IMG/VR virus record: IMGVR_UViG_3300037961_004224
Coordinates: 1 to 64,000 of that record
Direction: 5' to 3' (one strand)
DNA: 64,000 nucleotides
From: a virus
Shown here: piece by piece, positions 23,434 to 31,915 of the stretch
Numbering within the stretch: position 1 is the stretch's first letter
Layout: each line of letters opens with the position of its first letter
Made by a program: the position numbers and the translations under genes
Notes under the pieces: model-generated
What the model saw: only the letters and a program-made list of their open reading frames with translations
Told to the model about the DNA's origin: nothing
Databases searched by the model: none

Positions 23434-24508
23434 TTTGAATGTCCCCATAAATTCTTTAGGATATGGAGTTGTGGGGTATAATGTATGGAAAGAATTGAAT
23501 AGCTTAAATGATAAGCTTGATGTAACGCTCTGGCCAATACCAGATGTTCAAAATATAGTTCCTCCTGTAGAATTGAGTGAAGAAGAAACATATCAGCTAC
23601 GAATTGATATTAATAAACAATCGAACTTACAACACGATGCAACATGTCTAAAAATATGGCATGAAAACCAACTAGAATACAGGGTTGGTAAAGGAAAGTT
23701 TATTGCTTGGCCTTTCTTTGAGGTAAACAAACTAGACAACAGAAGGTTGACACATCTTAAATCAGCAGATGAAATTATTGTATCGTCCGAGTGGGCTAAA
23801 GATATCCTATATAATGTGCCCGATTGGACATCACCGGCTGTTCATGTGGTAGAATGTGGTGTTGACAGAGAAATATTTAATGAAACAGGCTCTTTAAACA
23901 ATACAGAAAAATGTATATTTTTTAATTGTGGAAAATGGGAAGTAAGAAAAGGGCATGATGTTTTACACAAAGCATTCAAGGACGCTTTTTCTTCAAATGA
24001 AAATGTAGAACTTTGGATGATGACCCATAATCCATTTTTAAACGAACAAGAGAAAGCTTATTGGGAGTCTCTTTATGAAGACAGCAGAATCAAAAATATT
24101 CAAAGGGTTCAATATCAGCATCAGCTTTCTGAGATAATGAAACAAACTTATTGTGGTGTTTTTCCGGCAAAATCAGAAGGCTGGAATCTTGAAGCACTTG
24201 AGATGATGGCTTGTGGCAAACAAGTTATAATAACAGATTATTCAGCACATACTCAGTTTTGCAATGTACAAAATTCTAAATTGATAGATATAACAGAAGA
24301 GGAGCCTGCTTATGATGCAAAATGGTTCACCGGGGATAATGGAACTTGGGCATCCTTAGAAGGAAGCTCATATGAACAGCTTGTTCAACATCTAAGAGAT
24401 GTTTACGAGCAATGGAAAACAAAACCAGAAATAAATCAATCTGGAATTGAAACTAGTAAAAATTTAACTTGGCAAAAAACTGCCGAAAAGCTATTAGAAA
24501 TTATTTGA
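23420..24508 (+). CDS. Glycosyltransferase family 4
   Basis: The 362-residue protein is a full-length GT-B enzyme. It has an N-terminal glycine loop (NSLGYGVVGYNVWKEL), the linker strand FFNCGKWEVRKGHDVLHKAF, and the donor site GVFPAKSEGWNLEALEMMACGKQVI with the E-x7-E-type pattern. The start is TTG 23420 with AGAGG about 9 bases upstream; no ATG in frame is better. It stands alone between terminator-bound blocks rather than in the main glycan clusters. Confidence 0.8.
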   Translation: MKKINLNVPINSLGYGVVGYNVWKELNSLNDKLDVTLWPIPDVQNIVPPVELSEEETYQLRIDINKQSNLQHDATCLKIWHENQLEYRVGKGKFIAWPFFEVNKLDNRRLTHLKSADEIIVSSEWAKDILYNVPDWTSPAVHVVECGVDREIFNETGSLNNTEKCIFFNCGKWEVRKGHDVLHKAFKDAFSSNENVELWMMTHNPFLNEQEKAYWESLYEDSRIKNIQRVQYQHQLSEIMKQTYCGVFPAKSEGWNLEALEMMACGKQVIITDYSAHTQFCNVQNSKLIDITEEEPAYDAKWFTGDNGTWASLEGSSYEQLVQHLRDVYEQWKTKPEINQSGIETSKNLTWQKTAEKLLEII

Positions 24509-24517
24509 GGTAATTGT

Positions 24518-25075
24518 ATGAGTCACAAAGATCATGAGTCTAGAATGAATATGCTTGTAAACCATCAGAGAGCATCTACACTTTTAAATAAACTTAAAGA
24601 TATTGAATCTGTACATATAGATGGTATAAAAGTTAGAGTAAAAATTGTAGATCAAGATGCCAAAATCCCCACAAAAGCAAATCAATTTGATGCGGGTTGG
24701 GATTTATATTCTACGCACGATTGTACAATACAGGCTGGTCAAAGAAAAACAATTAAAACTGGTGTGTCTTTACAAATTCCAGAAGGATGGGTTGGGCTAA
24801 TTTGGCCAAGATCTGGTTTGTCTGTTAAAAATGGTGCAGACATTCTAGCAGGAGTTATTGACTCTGGATATCGTGGAGAAGTCTTGGTTTGCTTACATAA
24901 TACTAATCATGGAATACCTCTTTTGTCAGATGATAATTTAAATATTCAAATTAAAAAAGGAGATAGAATTGCACAAATACTATTTCAGCAAGTGCCAGAA
25001 GTTAGTATGGTCGAGGTAGACGATCTTTCATCAAGTGAACGTGGAGATAAGGGGTTTGGCAGTAGTGGCAAATAG
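24518..25075 (+). CDS. dut: dUTPase
   Basis: All dUTPase motifs are present: DAGWDLYS (motif 1), PRSGLSVKNG (motif 2), GVIDSGYRGEV (motif 3, catalytic Asp), GDRIAQILF (motif 4) and the C-terminal arm RGDKGFGSSG (motif 5). It hydrolyses dUTP to dUMP, feeding thymidylate synthase. The protein has about 40 extra N-terminal residues before the trimeric core. It opens a block of nucleotide genes. Confidence 0.93.
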   Translation: MSHKDHESRMNMLVNHQRASTLLNKLKDIESVHIDGIKVRVKIVDQDAKIPTKANQFDAGWDLYSTHDCTIQAGQRKTIKTGVSLQIPEGWVGLIWPRSGLSVKNGADILAGVIDSGYRGEVLVCLHNTNHGIPLLSDDNLNIQIKKGDRIAQILFQQVPEVSMVEVDDLSSSERGDKGFGSSGK

Positions 25076-25679
25076 ATTTGATTATAGAGACAGTAACACT
25101 TTTAAAAAAGATATAAAATTTTCTACAATGTTAGAAAAATACTTTTTTCATGAGTGGCTAGACAGAGTAGAAAGCAGAGATTTGCTTGATGTTTCATCTT
25201 GGGACAATAATGGGTGTGATAATAATGGAGAATTTATAGCTAAAGGAAATACAGCCGGTGCAGACTATAAAATTTCTGGATCAATAAAGGGTCAAGGTTT
25301 AGATGCTAAACTTGTAGATGAGCCTTTAGAAATAAAATGGGTTCCTACTTCTGGTAAATTTACACTAAAACAGAATGACTTGAAGGCTTATGTAAAAGAG
25401 TCTGCAAGTATATTGTTTATTTACAATTCAGTTAAATGTGGAACTAATATGAAAAAACCAAAAGATTATGATCTTGAGAAACATATTAAGCTAATTGAAT
25501 CTAAAAAAGATCAAATCAAATGGGGAATCATGTGGTCGCCAAGAGTAAAAAAATTGTATAACCATTCGGTTCAAAATAATCTGTTTAAACCAATATACTA
25601 TATGGGTGGAAAACAAGCCATTGTATTAAAACAATCAGATTTTAGCAAATGGTTTACTTCTTACGACTGGGAGGAATGA
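25065..25679 (+). CDS. PD-(D/E)XK-type nuclease-like protein
   Basis: GTG 25065 (following GGGG by about 10 bases) gives a protein starting VANRFDYRDS; earlier starts inside dut are possible. It has a nuclease-like core: a buried acidic region (GADYKISGS...LDAKLVDEP) followed by LEIKWVPTSGKFTLKQNDLKAY, where the E-x-K dyad and following Lys/Gln fit the PD-(D/E)XK fold. Target unknown. Confidence 0.5.
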   Translation: MANRFDYRDSNTFKKDIKFSTMLEKYFFHEWLDRVESRDLLDVSSWDNNGCDNNGEFIAKGNTAGADYKISGSIKGQGLDAKLVDEPLEIKWVPTSGKFTLKQNDLKAYVKESASILFIYNSVKCGTNMKKPKDYDLEKHIKLIESKKDQIKWGIMWSPRVKKLYNHSVQNNLFKPIYYMGGKQAIVLKQSDFSKWFTSYDWEE

Positions 25680-25680
25680 T

Positions 25681-26751
25681 ATGAAAATAGTTGATGAAAC
25701 TAAATTAGATTTTGACGATATACTATTAGTTCCAGCGAGGTCTCCTGCTGCTAGTAGAAAAGAAGTTGAATTAAAGAGAACATTTAAATTCTTTCATTCC
25801 ACAAAAGAATGGACAGGGCTTCCAATTATGGCTGCAAACATGGACACTACTGGAAGTTTCAAAATGGGGACCGCACTAAACAAGCACGATGCAGTAACGT
25901 GTTTGCACAAACATTATGATGCAGAAACAATAGACGAGTATTTTGCCTACTACAATATTGAAAGAAATGTTTGGATCAGTGTAGGCATGGGTGATCATGA
26001 ACTTGATAGGTTGTTAAAAATAAAATCATTGATTCATCACTCACCTAATATTTGTATTGATATTGCAAACGGTTACACTGAAAAATTTGTTGAATGGTGT
26101 TCTAAGATTAGACATTATTTTAATGATTCAATTATCATGGCTGGTAATGTTTGTACTCCTGAAATGGTACAGGAGCTAATCCTTCATGGTGGAGTAGATA
26201 TAGTAAAAATCGGAATTGGTCCGGGGAGTGCTTGTACAACTCGACTTAAAACAGGTGTCGGGTATCCACAGTTATCGGCTATTATTGAGTGTAGTCATGC
26301 TGCTCATGGTCTTAAAAATGGCGAACGCAGAATGGGGCTGATTTGTGCTGACGGTGGATGTAGAATACCTGCTGATGTATGTAAGGCTTTCGCGGCTAAT
26401 GCTGACTTTGTGATGCTGGGCGGTATGCTGGCGGGAACAGACGAGTGTGAGGGTGATTGGGAATATGAAATTGACGATGATGGAGAATACCAAAAATCAC
26501 ACTTGAGTTTTTATGGAATGTCATCAGAAAAGGCTCAAAAAAAACATAATGGCGGAATGAGTTCTTATGCATCTAGTGAGGGTAGAATTAAGATGATACC
26601 ATATAAAGGTTTAGCAGGTACTGTTATGAATGATATTGAAGGTGGATTAAGAAGTTGCTGTGCTTATGTGGGTGCTACATCATTGAAAGATCTTCCTAAA
26701 TGTGCAAAAGCAGTAAAAGTAAATAGAGTTCATTTTGATGGTAGTGTTTAA
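25681..26751 (+). CDS. guaC: GMP reductase (GuaC-type)
   Basis: This 356-residue TIM-barrel protein matches the IMPDH/GMP reductase family from the start ([14 protein letters not shown]) to the end. The catalytic loop is [22 protein letters not shown], with the active-site Cys in SACTTR. The absence of CBS domains and the ICADGGCR and YKGLAGTV segments favour GMP reductase over IMP dehydrogenase. It converts GMP to IMP with NADPH. In a phage it probably rebalances purine pools during DNA synthesis. Confidence 0.85.
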   Translation: MKIVDETKLDFDDILLVPARSPAASRKEVELKRTFKFFHSTKEWTGLPIMAANMDTTGSFKMGTALNKHDAVTCLHKHYDAETIDEYFAYYNIERNVWISVGMGDHELDRLLKIKSLIHHSPNICIDIANGYTEKFVEWCSKIRHYFNDSIIMAGNVCTPEMVQELILHGGVDIVKIGIGPGSACTTRLKTGVGYPQLSAIIECSHAAHGLKNGERRMGLICADGGCRIPADVCKAFAANADFVMLGGMLAGTDECEGDWEYEIDDDGEYQKSHLSFYGMSSEKAQKKHNGGMSSYASSEGRIKMIPYKGLAGTVMNDIEGGLRSCCAYVGATSLKDLPKCAKAVKVNRVHFDGSV

Positions 26752-26925
26752 ATGAAATTACAATTATTGATAAACTTTTTGCCTATGATAGTATTTTTCC
26801 TATACGCGATTGTAGGAATTTGCTATATCTTAAAAAAAGATTATGCTTGGGCTTTAGTGTGGATTTCTTATGCCTTGGCTAACGTTGGACTTATATGGGT
26901 AGGAATGAGAGGAGAAACCTTTTGA
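26752..26925 (+). CDS. Small two-span membrane protein (57 residues)
   Basis: ATG 26752 directly follows the guaC stop. The 57 residues contain two hydrophobic spans (LPMIVFFLYAIVGICYIL and ALVWISYALANVGLIWV) joined by KKDY. AGGAGA near its end serves the next gene, whose TTG start overlaps the TGA. Probably real; function unknown. Confidence 0.5.
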   Translation: MKLQLLINFLPMIVFFLYAIVGICYILKKDYAWALVWISYALANVGLIWVGMRGETF

Positions 26926-27359
26926 AAAAATTAATTAAAAAAGTCATCAATGCTTTAAAAAGAGAAAAAATTGATTTGGATTCTATAGAAAAGGTTGATT
27001 TTGAATCTTTAGAAGAAAGCATCAAACCGCCTTCGTCTGGGAGAATAGTAATAGACTATGATTCACAAACTGGAGATTTTCAGGTTGAGTCTCAAATAGA
27101 TGATCTATCTAATGATTCAGTTGAAATATTAGCACTATTGATATTTCATATAACAAAAGGAGATTTGGAGTCATTTATATTTGAATCTCTAAGGATTTGG
27201 GCAGACGATGAAGATGAGAAAATAGAGTTTAATGTTAAAGTAGCGTTGCAGACTCAAAAATTAGATAGCATGATAATTGACGAAACAAAAGTAAAAGAAA
27301 AAAATAAAGTTGCCGTAAGTGCTTCGCAAGTTTTTAATTTTAGAGAGAATTTAAAATGA
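26922..27359 (+). CDS. Hypothetical acidic protein
   Basis: I place the start at TTG 26922, overlapping the preceding stop and preceded by AGGAGA at 7 bases. The 145-residue product has a basic helix first (KKLIKKVINALKREK), then an acidic mixed domain (IVIDYDSQTGDFQVESQ, FESLRIWADDEDEKIEF). No family recognised. It lies between guaC and thyA and overlaps thyA by 4 bases. Confidence 0.5.
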   Translation: MKKLIKKVINALKREKIDLDSIEKVDFESLEESIKPPSSGRIVIDYDSQTGDFQVESQIDDLSNDSVEILALLIFHITKGDLESFIFESLRIWADDEDEKIEFNVKVALQTQKLDSMIIDETKVKEKNKVAVSASQVFNFRENLK

Positions 27360-28246
27360 AATCATATTTAGATATAGTGGAAAATGTTTTATCTGTAGGG
27401 CGACAAAAAGAGAACAGAACAGGTGTAAAGTCATACACTACATTTTGTGAAATTTTTAGACACAATATGTCTGATGGATTTCCACTTTTGACAACAAAAA
27501 AAATGCCTTATAGAACAATAGCTATTGAATTAGAGGGTTTTATTAAAGGAATTACAGATAAGGGATGGTTTCAAGAAAGGGGGTGTAAAATTTGGAACGA
27601 GTGGGCAAATCCCAAAGCTGTTGAATTTTCCCACGGTGGTGTTATTGAGATGCTATCTAACGAAGAATTTAGAAAAAAGGCACAGTTATATGAAAATGAT
27701 CTAGGTCCAATTTATGGGTATCAATGGAGAGCTTGGAATCAAGATTATGGGGATATGGTGGGTGAAAGGCACGGTATAGACCAATTAAGAAATGTTATTG
27801 AAACATTAAAAAATAATCCAGATGACAGAAGAATGGTCGTATCTGCATGGAATCCTAGCCAAATGCACCTTATGGCACTTCCTCCATGTCATTATGCTTT
27901 TACATTGGTTCATATTGATGGTGTATTAAATTTATGTTGGAAGCAAAGATCAGCAGATTTAATGCTTGGGGTTCCTTTCAATATAGCAAGCTATGGGCTA
28001 CTTTTAGAGCTTATATGTAAAGAAGTAGGCATGGTCGCTGGTGAACTGGTAGGAATATTGGAAGACTGCCACATATATGAAAACCATATGGAGGGTGCAA
28101 AAAAACAATTAGAAAGAAAACCAGAAAAATTACCCTCTTTATTGCTGTCTGAGCCATATAATATTTATGAATGGACATATGAGGATTTTGATATTGTAGA
28201 TTACAATTCAGATAAAAGGATAGACTTTGGACAGGTGGCAGTATGA
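27356..28246 (+). CDS. thyA: Thymidylate synthase
   Basis: The ThyA-type sequence is clear: RTGVKSYTTFCEIFRH, FPLLTTKKM, LGPIYGYQWRAW, DDRRMVVSAWNP, the catalytic Cys in LPPCHYAF, and the dUMP-binding Asn in GVPFNIASYGLL. Keeping this Asn argues for dUMP rather than dCMP as substrate. It makes dTMP with methylene-tetrahydrofolate. Length 296 residues, slightly longer than the E. coli enzyme because of an insertion near residues 75-110. Confidence 0.95.
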   Translation: MKSYLDIVENVLSVGRQKENRTGVKSYTTFCEIFRHNMSDGFPLLTTKKMPYRTIAIELEGFIKGITDKGWFQERGCKIWNEWANPKAVEFSHGGVIEMLSNEEFRKKAQLYENDLGPIYGYQWRAWNQDYGDMVGERHGIDQLRNVIETLKNNPDDRRMVVSAWNPSQMHLMALPPCHYAFTLVHIDGVLNLCWKQRSADLMLGVPFNIASYGLLLELICKEVGMVAGELVGILEDCHIYENHMEGAKKQLERKPEKLPSLLLSEPYNIYEWTYEDFDIVDYNSDKRIDFGQVAV

Positions 28247-28752
28247 AACACAACTTTTTTCCACTGAAAGGTGTCGATATGAGCAATTTAAGCGACCTTC
28301 CTATACCCAGCGGTAATGATATATATTGGGAACCTTGGATAGATGCATATGATAATGAAGAGGTTTCTAATGCAAAAGCGATGTTTGAAGAAGAAATTAA
28401 AAATATAGATGAAATTAATAGTGAAGAAGAATTGCTTGAAGATCAAGAGCTATATGATGAATTCGCTATGTTCCAAAAGCCCGTTAAGACTATCATAACA
28501 CCCTATGGCGTTTTACCTCTGACAGAAACTTCTTTAGCAAGCTCTCATTTTAAATTTTGGGTAGGTCATTCAAACTTTAAACTAATGGAGAGCTATTATA
28601 GTATAATAGAAGACTGTGCTGGCGTAGAATCATTAGATATCTTAACTCCATACAGGTTTAGGATAGCAGTAGGAAAAATGTTTCTAGATCGCGATGTTAT
28701 GCATCAAGTAAAAAATACTCTCTTGGGAGTAATAGATGAGTCTAAAAAATAG
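28243..28752 (+). CDS. Hypothetical acidic protein
   Basis: The frame begins at ATG 28243 (overlapping the thyA stop); ATG 28279 with AAAGG 8 bases upstream is an equally good start. The product is acidic in the middle (NIDEINSEEELLEDQELYDEF) with a folded-looking C-terminal half (TPYGVLPLTETSLASSHFKFWVGHSNF). Similar small proteins accompany thyA in other phages, but no function is known to me. Confidence 0.45.
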   Translation: MKHNFFPLKGVDMSNLSDLPIPSGNDIYWEPWIDAYDNEEVSNAKAMFEEEIKNIDEINSEEELLEDQELYDEFAMFQKPVKTIITPYGVLPLTETSLASSHFKFWVGHSNFKLMESYYSIIEDCAGVESLDILTPYRFRIAVGKMFLDRDVMHQVKNTLLGVIDESKK

Positions 28753-29419
28753 AGATAGAGTTTCTAAAGGATATATTGTAGATGAAATGCATAGATACAA
28801 TATATTACTGGAATCTAGAGAAATATTTCTTCATGGATATATAGATTCTAATGAAGAAGATCCCGGTGTTGAATACAGAATGTCAAATAACTTTTTGAAA
28901 AACATTAAGTTACTTGAACATATGGATTCATCAAAACCTATAACTGTTCATCAACACTCTATTGGGGGTGAATGGAGCGAAGGAATGATGATGTATGATG
29001 CCATAAAACTATGCAAAGCTCCTGTAGTATTTGTATGTCATGGTATTGCAGCATCTATGGGGTCGATAATACCACAATCAGCAGATTTAAGGATCACAAT
29101 GCCAAATTGTTGGTGGTTGATACACGATGGAACTACTGCTGTATCTGGTCACACAATAAGACAAGCCAAATCTTGGCATGAGTGGGAGGGTAAATTAGAA
29201 TCTCAAATGATGGAAATCTACAGTACAGTCTGCATGGAATCAGATTTTTTTGAAGATAAAAGCATCATTCAAGTAAAAAATTATATAAAAAAACAGTTGG
29301 ATAAAAAAGAAGATTGGTGGCTGTCTGGAGAAGAAGCTGTAGAGCGTGGATTTGCAGATGCTATATTTGGTTCTGAAGACTATGAAGATTTAGAAAAGAT
29401 AAAATCGCATGTATATTGA
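28736..29419 (+). CDS. ClpP-like serine protease
   Basis: This 227-residue protein has the Clp/crotonase fold pattern. ITVHQHSIGGEWSEGMMMYDAI matches the ClpP handle region. The nucleophile Ser lies in GIAASMGSIIPQSAD, the catalytic His in WWLIHDGTTAVSGH, and an Asp in the later helix region could complete the triad. In phages such proteins are prohead maturation proteases or unfoldase partners. No capsid genes lie nearby, so a role in host or tagged-protein degradation is also possible. Confidence 0.7.
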   Translation: MSLKNRDRVSKGYIVDEMHRYNILLESREIFLHGYIDSNEEDPGVEYRMSNNFLKNIKLLEHMDSSKPITVHQHSIGGEWSEGMMMYDAIKLCKAPVVFVCHGIAASMGSIIPQSADLRITMPNCWWLIHDGTTAVSGHTIRQAKSWHEWEGKLESQMMEIYSTVCMESDFFEDKSIIQVKNYIKKQLDKKEDWWLSGEEAVERGFADAIFGSEDYEDLEKIKSHVY

Positions 29420-30032
29420 ATACTGTAACTATAATAAATATATAGATGATTATACTAAAGAAATAAAAAACGTCTTCCAAGCAATTGCAAATGGCATAGA
29501 TGGCATTTCCTTACCGATACACATGATAAGAGAAATGCGAGAGTATCTTCCTTCTAACTTGGTAGTATCTGCACCGGTAGACTATCCTTGTGGTTTATCT
29601 TCTTCAAAAGTTAGATACCACATGGCTTTAAATAGCATAAAATCTGGTGCTAATACACTTGATTATGTACCAAACCATTATTTCTTAAAGCATAAGTTTT
29701 CAGAACTAAAGAAGGAAATAAGAACATTGCTTGCTATTTGTGATGATTATAAAGCGACTCTCAGAGTATTTTTAGATTATAGAAGATCTACTACAAATGT
29801 ATTAACAATAGCAGAAATCATAAATTCTACAGGTGTGGATTTAGTGTTTCCAACAATCGGATATCACCATGATGACTATTTTGATAATATTATAAATGCA
29901 AAGATGATAGAGAAACATACCAATTGTTCCGTAATTTTTAATGGATACATGTGGAAGAAAGATCAGTTTGACTTTGCCAAGGAATGTGACATATTTGGCC
30001 TTAGATTGTACAATTTAGAGCTTTTGGTGTAA
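29409..30032 (+). CDS. DeoC/aldolase-like TIM-barrel protein
   Basis: The sequence SAPVDYPCGLSSSKVRYHMALNSIKSGANTLDYVPNHYFL follows the deoxyribose-phosphate aldolase pattern (a Pro-Gly turn, a helix, then GA-x-x-x-D). The usual Schiff-base Lys segment (KTSTGF) is replaced by VFPTIGYHHDD, so the classical aldolase reaction is doubtful. It may be an inactive or repurposed member. It overlaps the ClpP-like gene by 11 bases. Confidence 0.5.
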   Translation: MYIEYCNYNKYIDDYTKEIKNVFQAIANGIDGISLPIHMIREMREYLPSNLVVSAPVDYPCGLSSSKVRYHMALNSIKSGANTLDYVPNHYFLKHKFSELKKEIRTLLAICDDYKATLRVFLDYRRSTTNVLTIAEIINSTGVDLVFPTIGYHHDDYFDNIINAKMIEKHTNCSVIFNGYMWKKDQFDFAKECDIFGLRLYNLELLV

Positions 30033-30034
30033 TA

Positions 30035-30050
30035 TCCTATATAAATAGGA
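30035..30050 (+). promoter_or_regulatory. Candidate late promoter with TATAAATA box
   Basis: In the gap before a virion gene, TATAAATA (30040-30047) matches the T4 late promoter box exactly. It lies inside the inverted repeat TCCTAT-ATAA-ATAGGA. A sigma-like factor encoded at 52935 could serve it. Function inferred. Confidence 0.4.
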
Positions 30051-30114
30051 CAGGATTTTAAATGTTGGATTTGTAAGGATTTTTCCAAGCTTATGTATAT
30101 TTTGGAGAATTAAA

Positions 30115-30720
30115 ATGACTGCTTGGAGTATTGGCGGCAATAAAAATGCCGTAACTATTAATGGCGTTCCTAGTGGAATGGCAAATGATGTTGGAACAGT
30201 TCGTGCAGGTGGAACAGTTGCTGGATCTAGATTTATCGCAGACGCTGTAAACTTGGGTAATGGCAATATTACTTACATTACTGTACCATCTGGAGTAAGT
30301 GGAATAGCTTCACCATTGGCTGCTGGTGCATTTAACGCTGGAGATCAAGTGATTGTTAGAGTCACAAATGATCTGGCTGGCGTATCTAACACCTATTTGA
30401 TTGGCGGTGCTTCTAATTCTGCTGGCCCCGGAGGTCAATCTATCAAACAGAAAGCAACAGTCTCTACTTTCTATTACAAGACCGCAGTTCGCACGAATGG
30501 CTGGAACGCATACTCAGGTGTGTTTGATCCTGCTGTTACGGTAGCCAGTAGTGGTGCTTGGGATATTGGAAAAACTGGTGACGTTGCAAGCACGATGGTT
30601 GCAAGCGGAACTGATAATGCGGCTAACCCAACACAAACCATTCCGGGTGAACTGGTTTATCGTGATGGAAGTCCAAACCCAGTACAAGACGAATACAAGC
30701 CTAAGACAAATTGGGGCTAA
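30115..30720 (+). CDS. Probable virion structural protein
   Basis: The 201-residue product is Gly/Ala/Thr/Val-rich, without Cys, and beta-rich (AVTINGVPSGMANDVGTVRAGG, GNITYITVPSGV), typical of abundant phage structural proteins. Codons and GC content are noticeably higher than the neighbouring genes, as expected for a highly expressed gene. A strong GGAG site, its own late-type promoter and its own terminator support high expression as a single unit. Confidence 0.55.
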   Translation: MTAWSIGGNKNAVTINGVPSGMANDVGTVRAGGTVAGSRFIADAVNLGNGNITYITVPSGVSGIASPLAAGAFNAGDQVIVRVTNDLAGVSNTYLIGGASNSAGPGGQSIKQKATVSTFYYKTAVRTNGWNAYSGVFDPAVTVASSGAWDIGKTGDVASTMVASGTDNAANPTQTIPGELVYRDGSPNPVQDEYKPKTNWG

Positions 30721-30728
30721 AACATTGG

Positions 30729-30762
30729 TGTGGTCGTTTTTAATGCGGCCACATTTTATTTT
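30729..30762 (+). terminator. Rho-independent terminator
   Basis: TGTGGTCG (30729-30736) pairs with CGGCCACA (30746-30753) with one G-U, followed by T-rich sequence. It isolates the virion gene as a monocistronic unit. Confidence 0.8.
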
Positions 30763-30783
30763 CCTTTATAGGGGGCGGTGTTT

Positions 30784-31104
30784 ATGTTCTCAAGCGATTT
30801 ACTAGAAACAATCAAAGTATTACTTGAAATAACTGCAATAATATTTGTACCAATTGTTGCCTACACACTAAGAAGTGTAGTTCTTCATGGTAGAAAACTA
30901 GAAGTATTGGAAGAAAAAGTGAATTCTGAGATACATCGCAGACTTGAAGTTATGGAAAGGAAAATAGATACTTTTGATAACAAGATCGAATTAAAGATTG
31001 ATAGGCTAGAAAACAATCTTAATGCTAAGATCGACATCATGACGGGCGTATTGACATCTTTTACTAATACATTTGTATCAGAACAAAACAAAAAACCCGA
31101 ATAG
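30784..31104 (+). CDS. Membrane-anchored coiled-coil protein
   Basis: ATG 30784 follows GGGGGCGG. The 106-residue protein has one N-terminal membrane span (VLLEITAIIFVPIVAYTL) and then a long coiled coil (LEVLEEKVNSEIHRRLEVMERK continuing to residue 90). The layout resembles small holin- or XhlA-like membrane proteins, but no lysis gene is adjacent. Function unknown. Confidence 0.5.
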   Translation: MFSSDLLETIKVLLEITAIIFVPIVAYTLRSVVLHGRKLEVLEEKVNSEIHRRLEVMERKIDTFDNKIELKIDRLENNLNAKIDIMTGVLTSFTNTFVSEQNKKPE

Positions 31105-31123
31105 TTTAGACTAAAACGATTAA

Positions 31124-31170
31124 GGCAGAGTATAATTTCTTAACGGAAACTATGCTCTGTCTTTTTTTTT
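31124..31170 (+). terminator. Terminator overlapping a GAGTATAATT motif
   Basis: An 11-bp stem with two wobble pairs (31124-31134 with 31151-31161) is followed by nine T. The promoter-like GAGTATAATT (31128-31137) lies inside the 5' arm. Confidence 0.75.
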
Positions 31171-31182
31171 GGAGATATTGAA

Positions 31183-31416
31183 TTGAAAGAAATGAATTTT
31201 GGACACAAACCAGACTTGCAATCTTATACAACGTCTGTAGATCCAGATGTGGTTAGCTTGTATGCACAAGAGGGTTGTAAAGATTGTTATGGCAGGGGAT
31301 ATGTTATAACACAAATTGGAACTGGTCGTAGTATAACAATCAGAAACGATAGACCAATCCAAACATTTATGAACAGATGCCATTGTACATTTAAAGCAAT
31401 GAAAAAATATGGCTGA
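31183..31416 (+). CDS. Small zinc-finger protein (DnaJ-type Cys motifs)
   Basis: TTG 31183 lies 7 bases after GGAGA, whereas ATG 31192 is too far. The 77-residue product contains CKDCYGRGYV, like a DnaJ CxxCxGxG repeat half, and RCHCTF near the end, which together could bind one zinc. It overlaps the dCMP deaminase by 8 bases. Function unknown. Confidence 0.5.
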   Translation: MKEMNFGHKPDLQSYTTSVDPDVVSLYAQEGCKDCYGRGYVITQIGTGRSITIRNDRPIQTFMNRCHCTFKAMKKYG

Positions 31417-31888
31417 AATAAAAACATCATCAATAGACTGGGATGGTAGATTTTTAAATCTTGCACAGTTGGTGTCGTCTTGGAGTAAAGACCCCAGTAC
31501 AAAAGTTGGTAGTGTTATAGTAGATGAATCGAGAAGGGTAATCTCTGTTGGATACAATGGATTTCCCAAAGGAGTAAGAGATTCTCAACACAGACTAGAT
31601 GATAGAGAATTAAAATATAATTTTATGGTACATGCTGAAAGAAATGCCATTATCTTTTCTAGAGGTTCACTAGAAAATAGTACAATATATACTTACCCTT
31701 TCATGCCGTGTAGTCATTGTGCTGGTATGATAATACAATCTGGAATAAAGCGAGTGGTAACTTTTTATGATAGGAATCCAAGATGGGCTAAATCATTTGA
31801 TATTTCTAAAAAAATGTTTTTAGAAGCAGCAGTAGATTTAACAGAATATAATAAAAATTTTTTTTTAAAAGTTGATAATAACTTTTAG
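31409..31888 (+). CDS. dCMP deaminase
   Basis: The zinc-dependent deaminase motifs are present: VHAERNAII (His ligand and catalytic Glu) and PCSHCAGMII (two Cys ligands). The N-terminus (SSWSKDPSTKVGSVIVD...SVGYNGFPKGV) is typical of deoxycytidylate deaminases. It makes dUMP for ThyA. Length 159 residues. Confidence 0.9.
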   Translation: MAEIKTSSIDWDGRFLNLAQLVSSWSKDPSTKVGSVIVDESRRVISVGYNGFPKGVRDSQHRLDDRELKYNFMVHAERNAIIFSRGSLENSTIYTYPFMPCSHCAGMIIQSGIKRVVTFYDRNPRWAKSFDISKKMFLEAAVDLTEYNKNFFLKVDNNF

Positions 31889-31897
31889 GCGTGTTTA

Positions 31898-31910
31898 TAA
31901 GGTGTATACT
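31898..31910 (+). promoter_or_regulatory. Candidate promoter, AAGGTGTATA motif, for the nrd leader
   Basis: TAAGGTGTATACT lies 20 bases after the dCMP deaminase stop and matches the elements at 14226 and 35926. If TATACT is the -10 box, transcription would begin near 31917, exactly at the first helix of the structured leader. Confidence 0.4.
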
Positions 31911-31915
31911 AATAT

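Noticed and set aside
27356-28246. dCMP hydroxymethylase instead of thymidylate synthase
   Set aside because: The Asn that selects dUMP (PFNIASYG) is kept; hydroxymethylases have Asp there.
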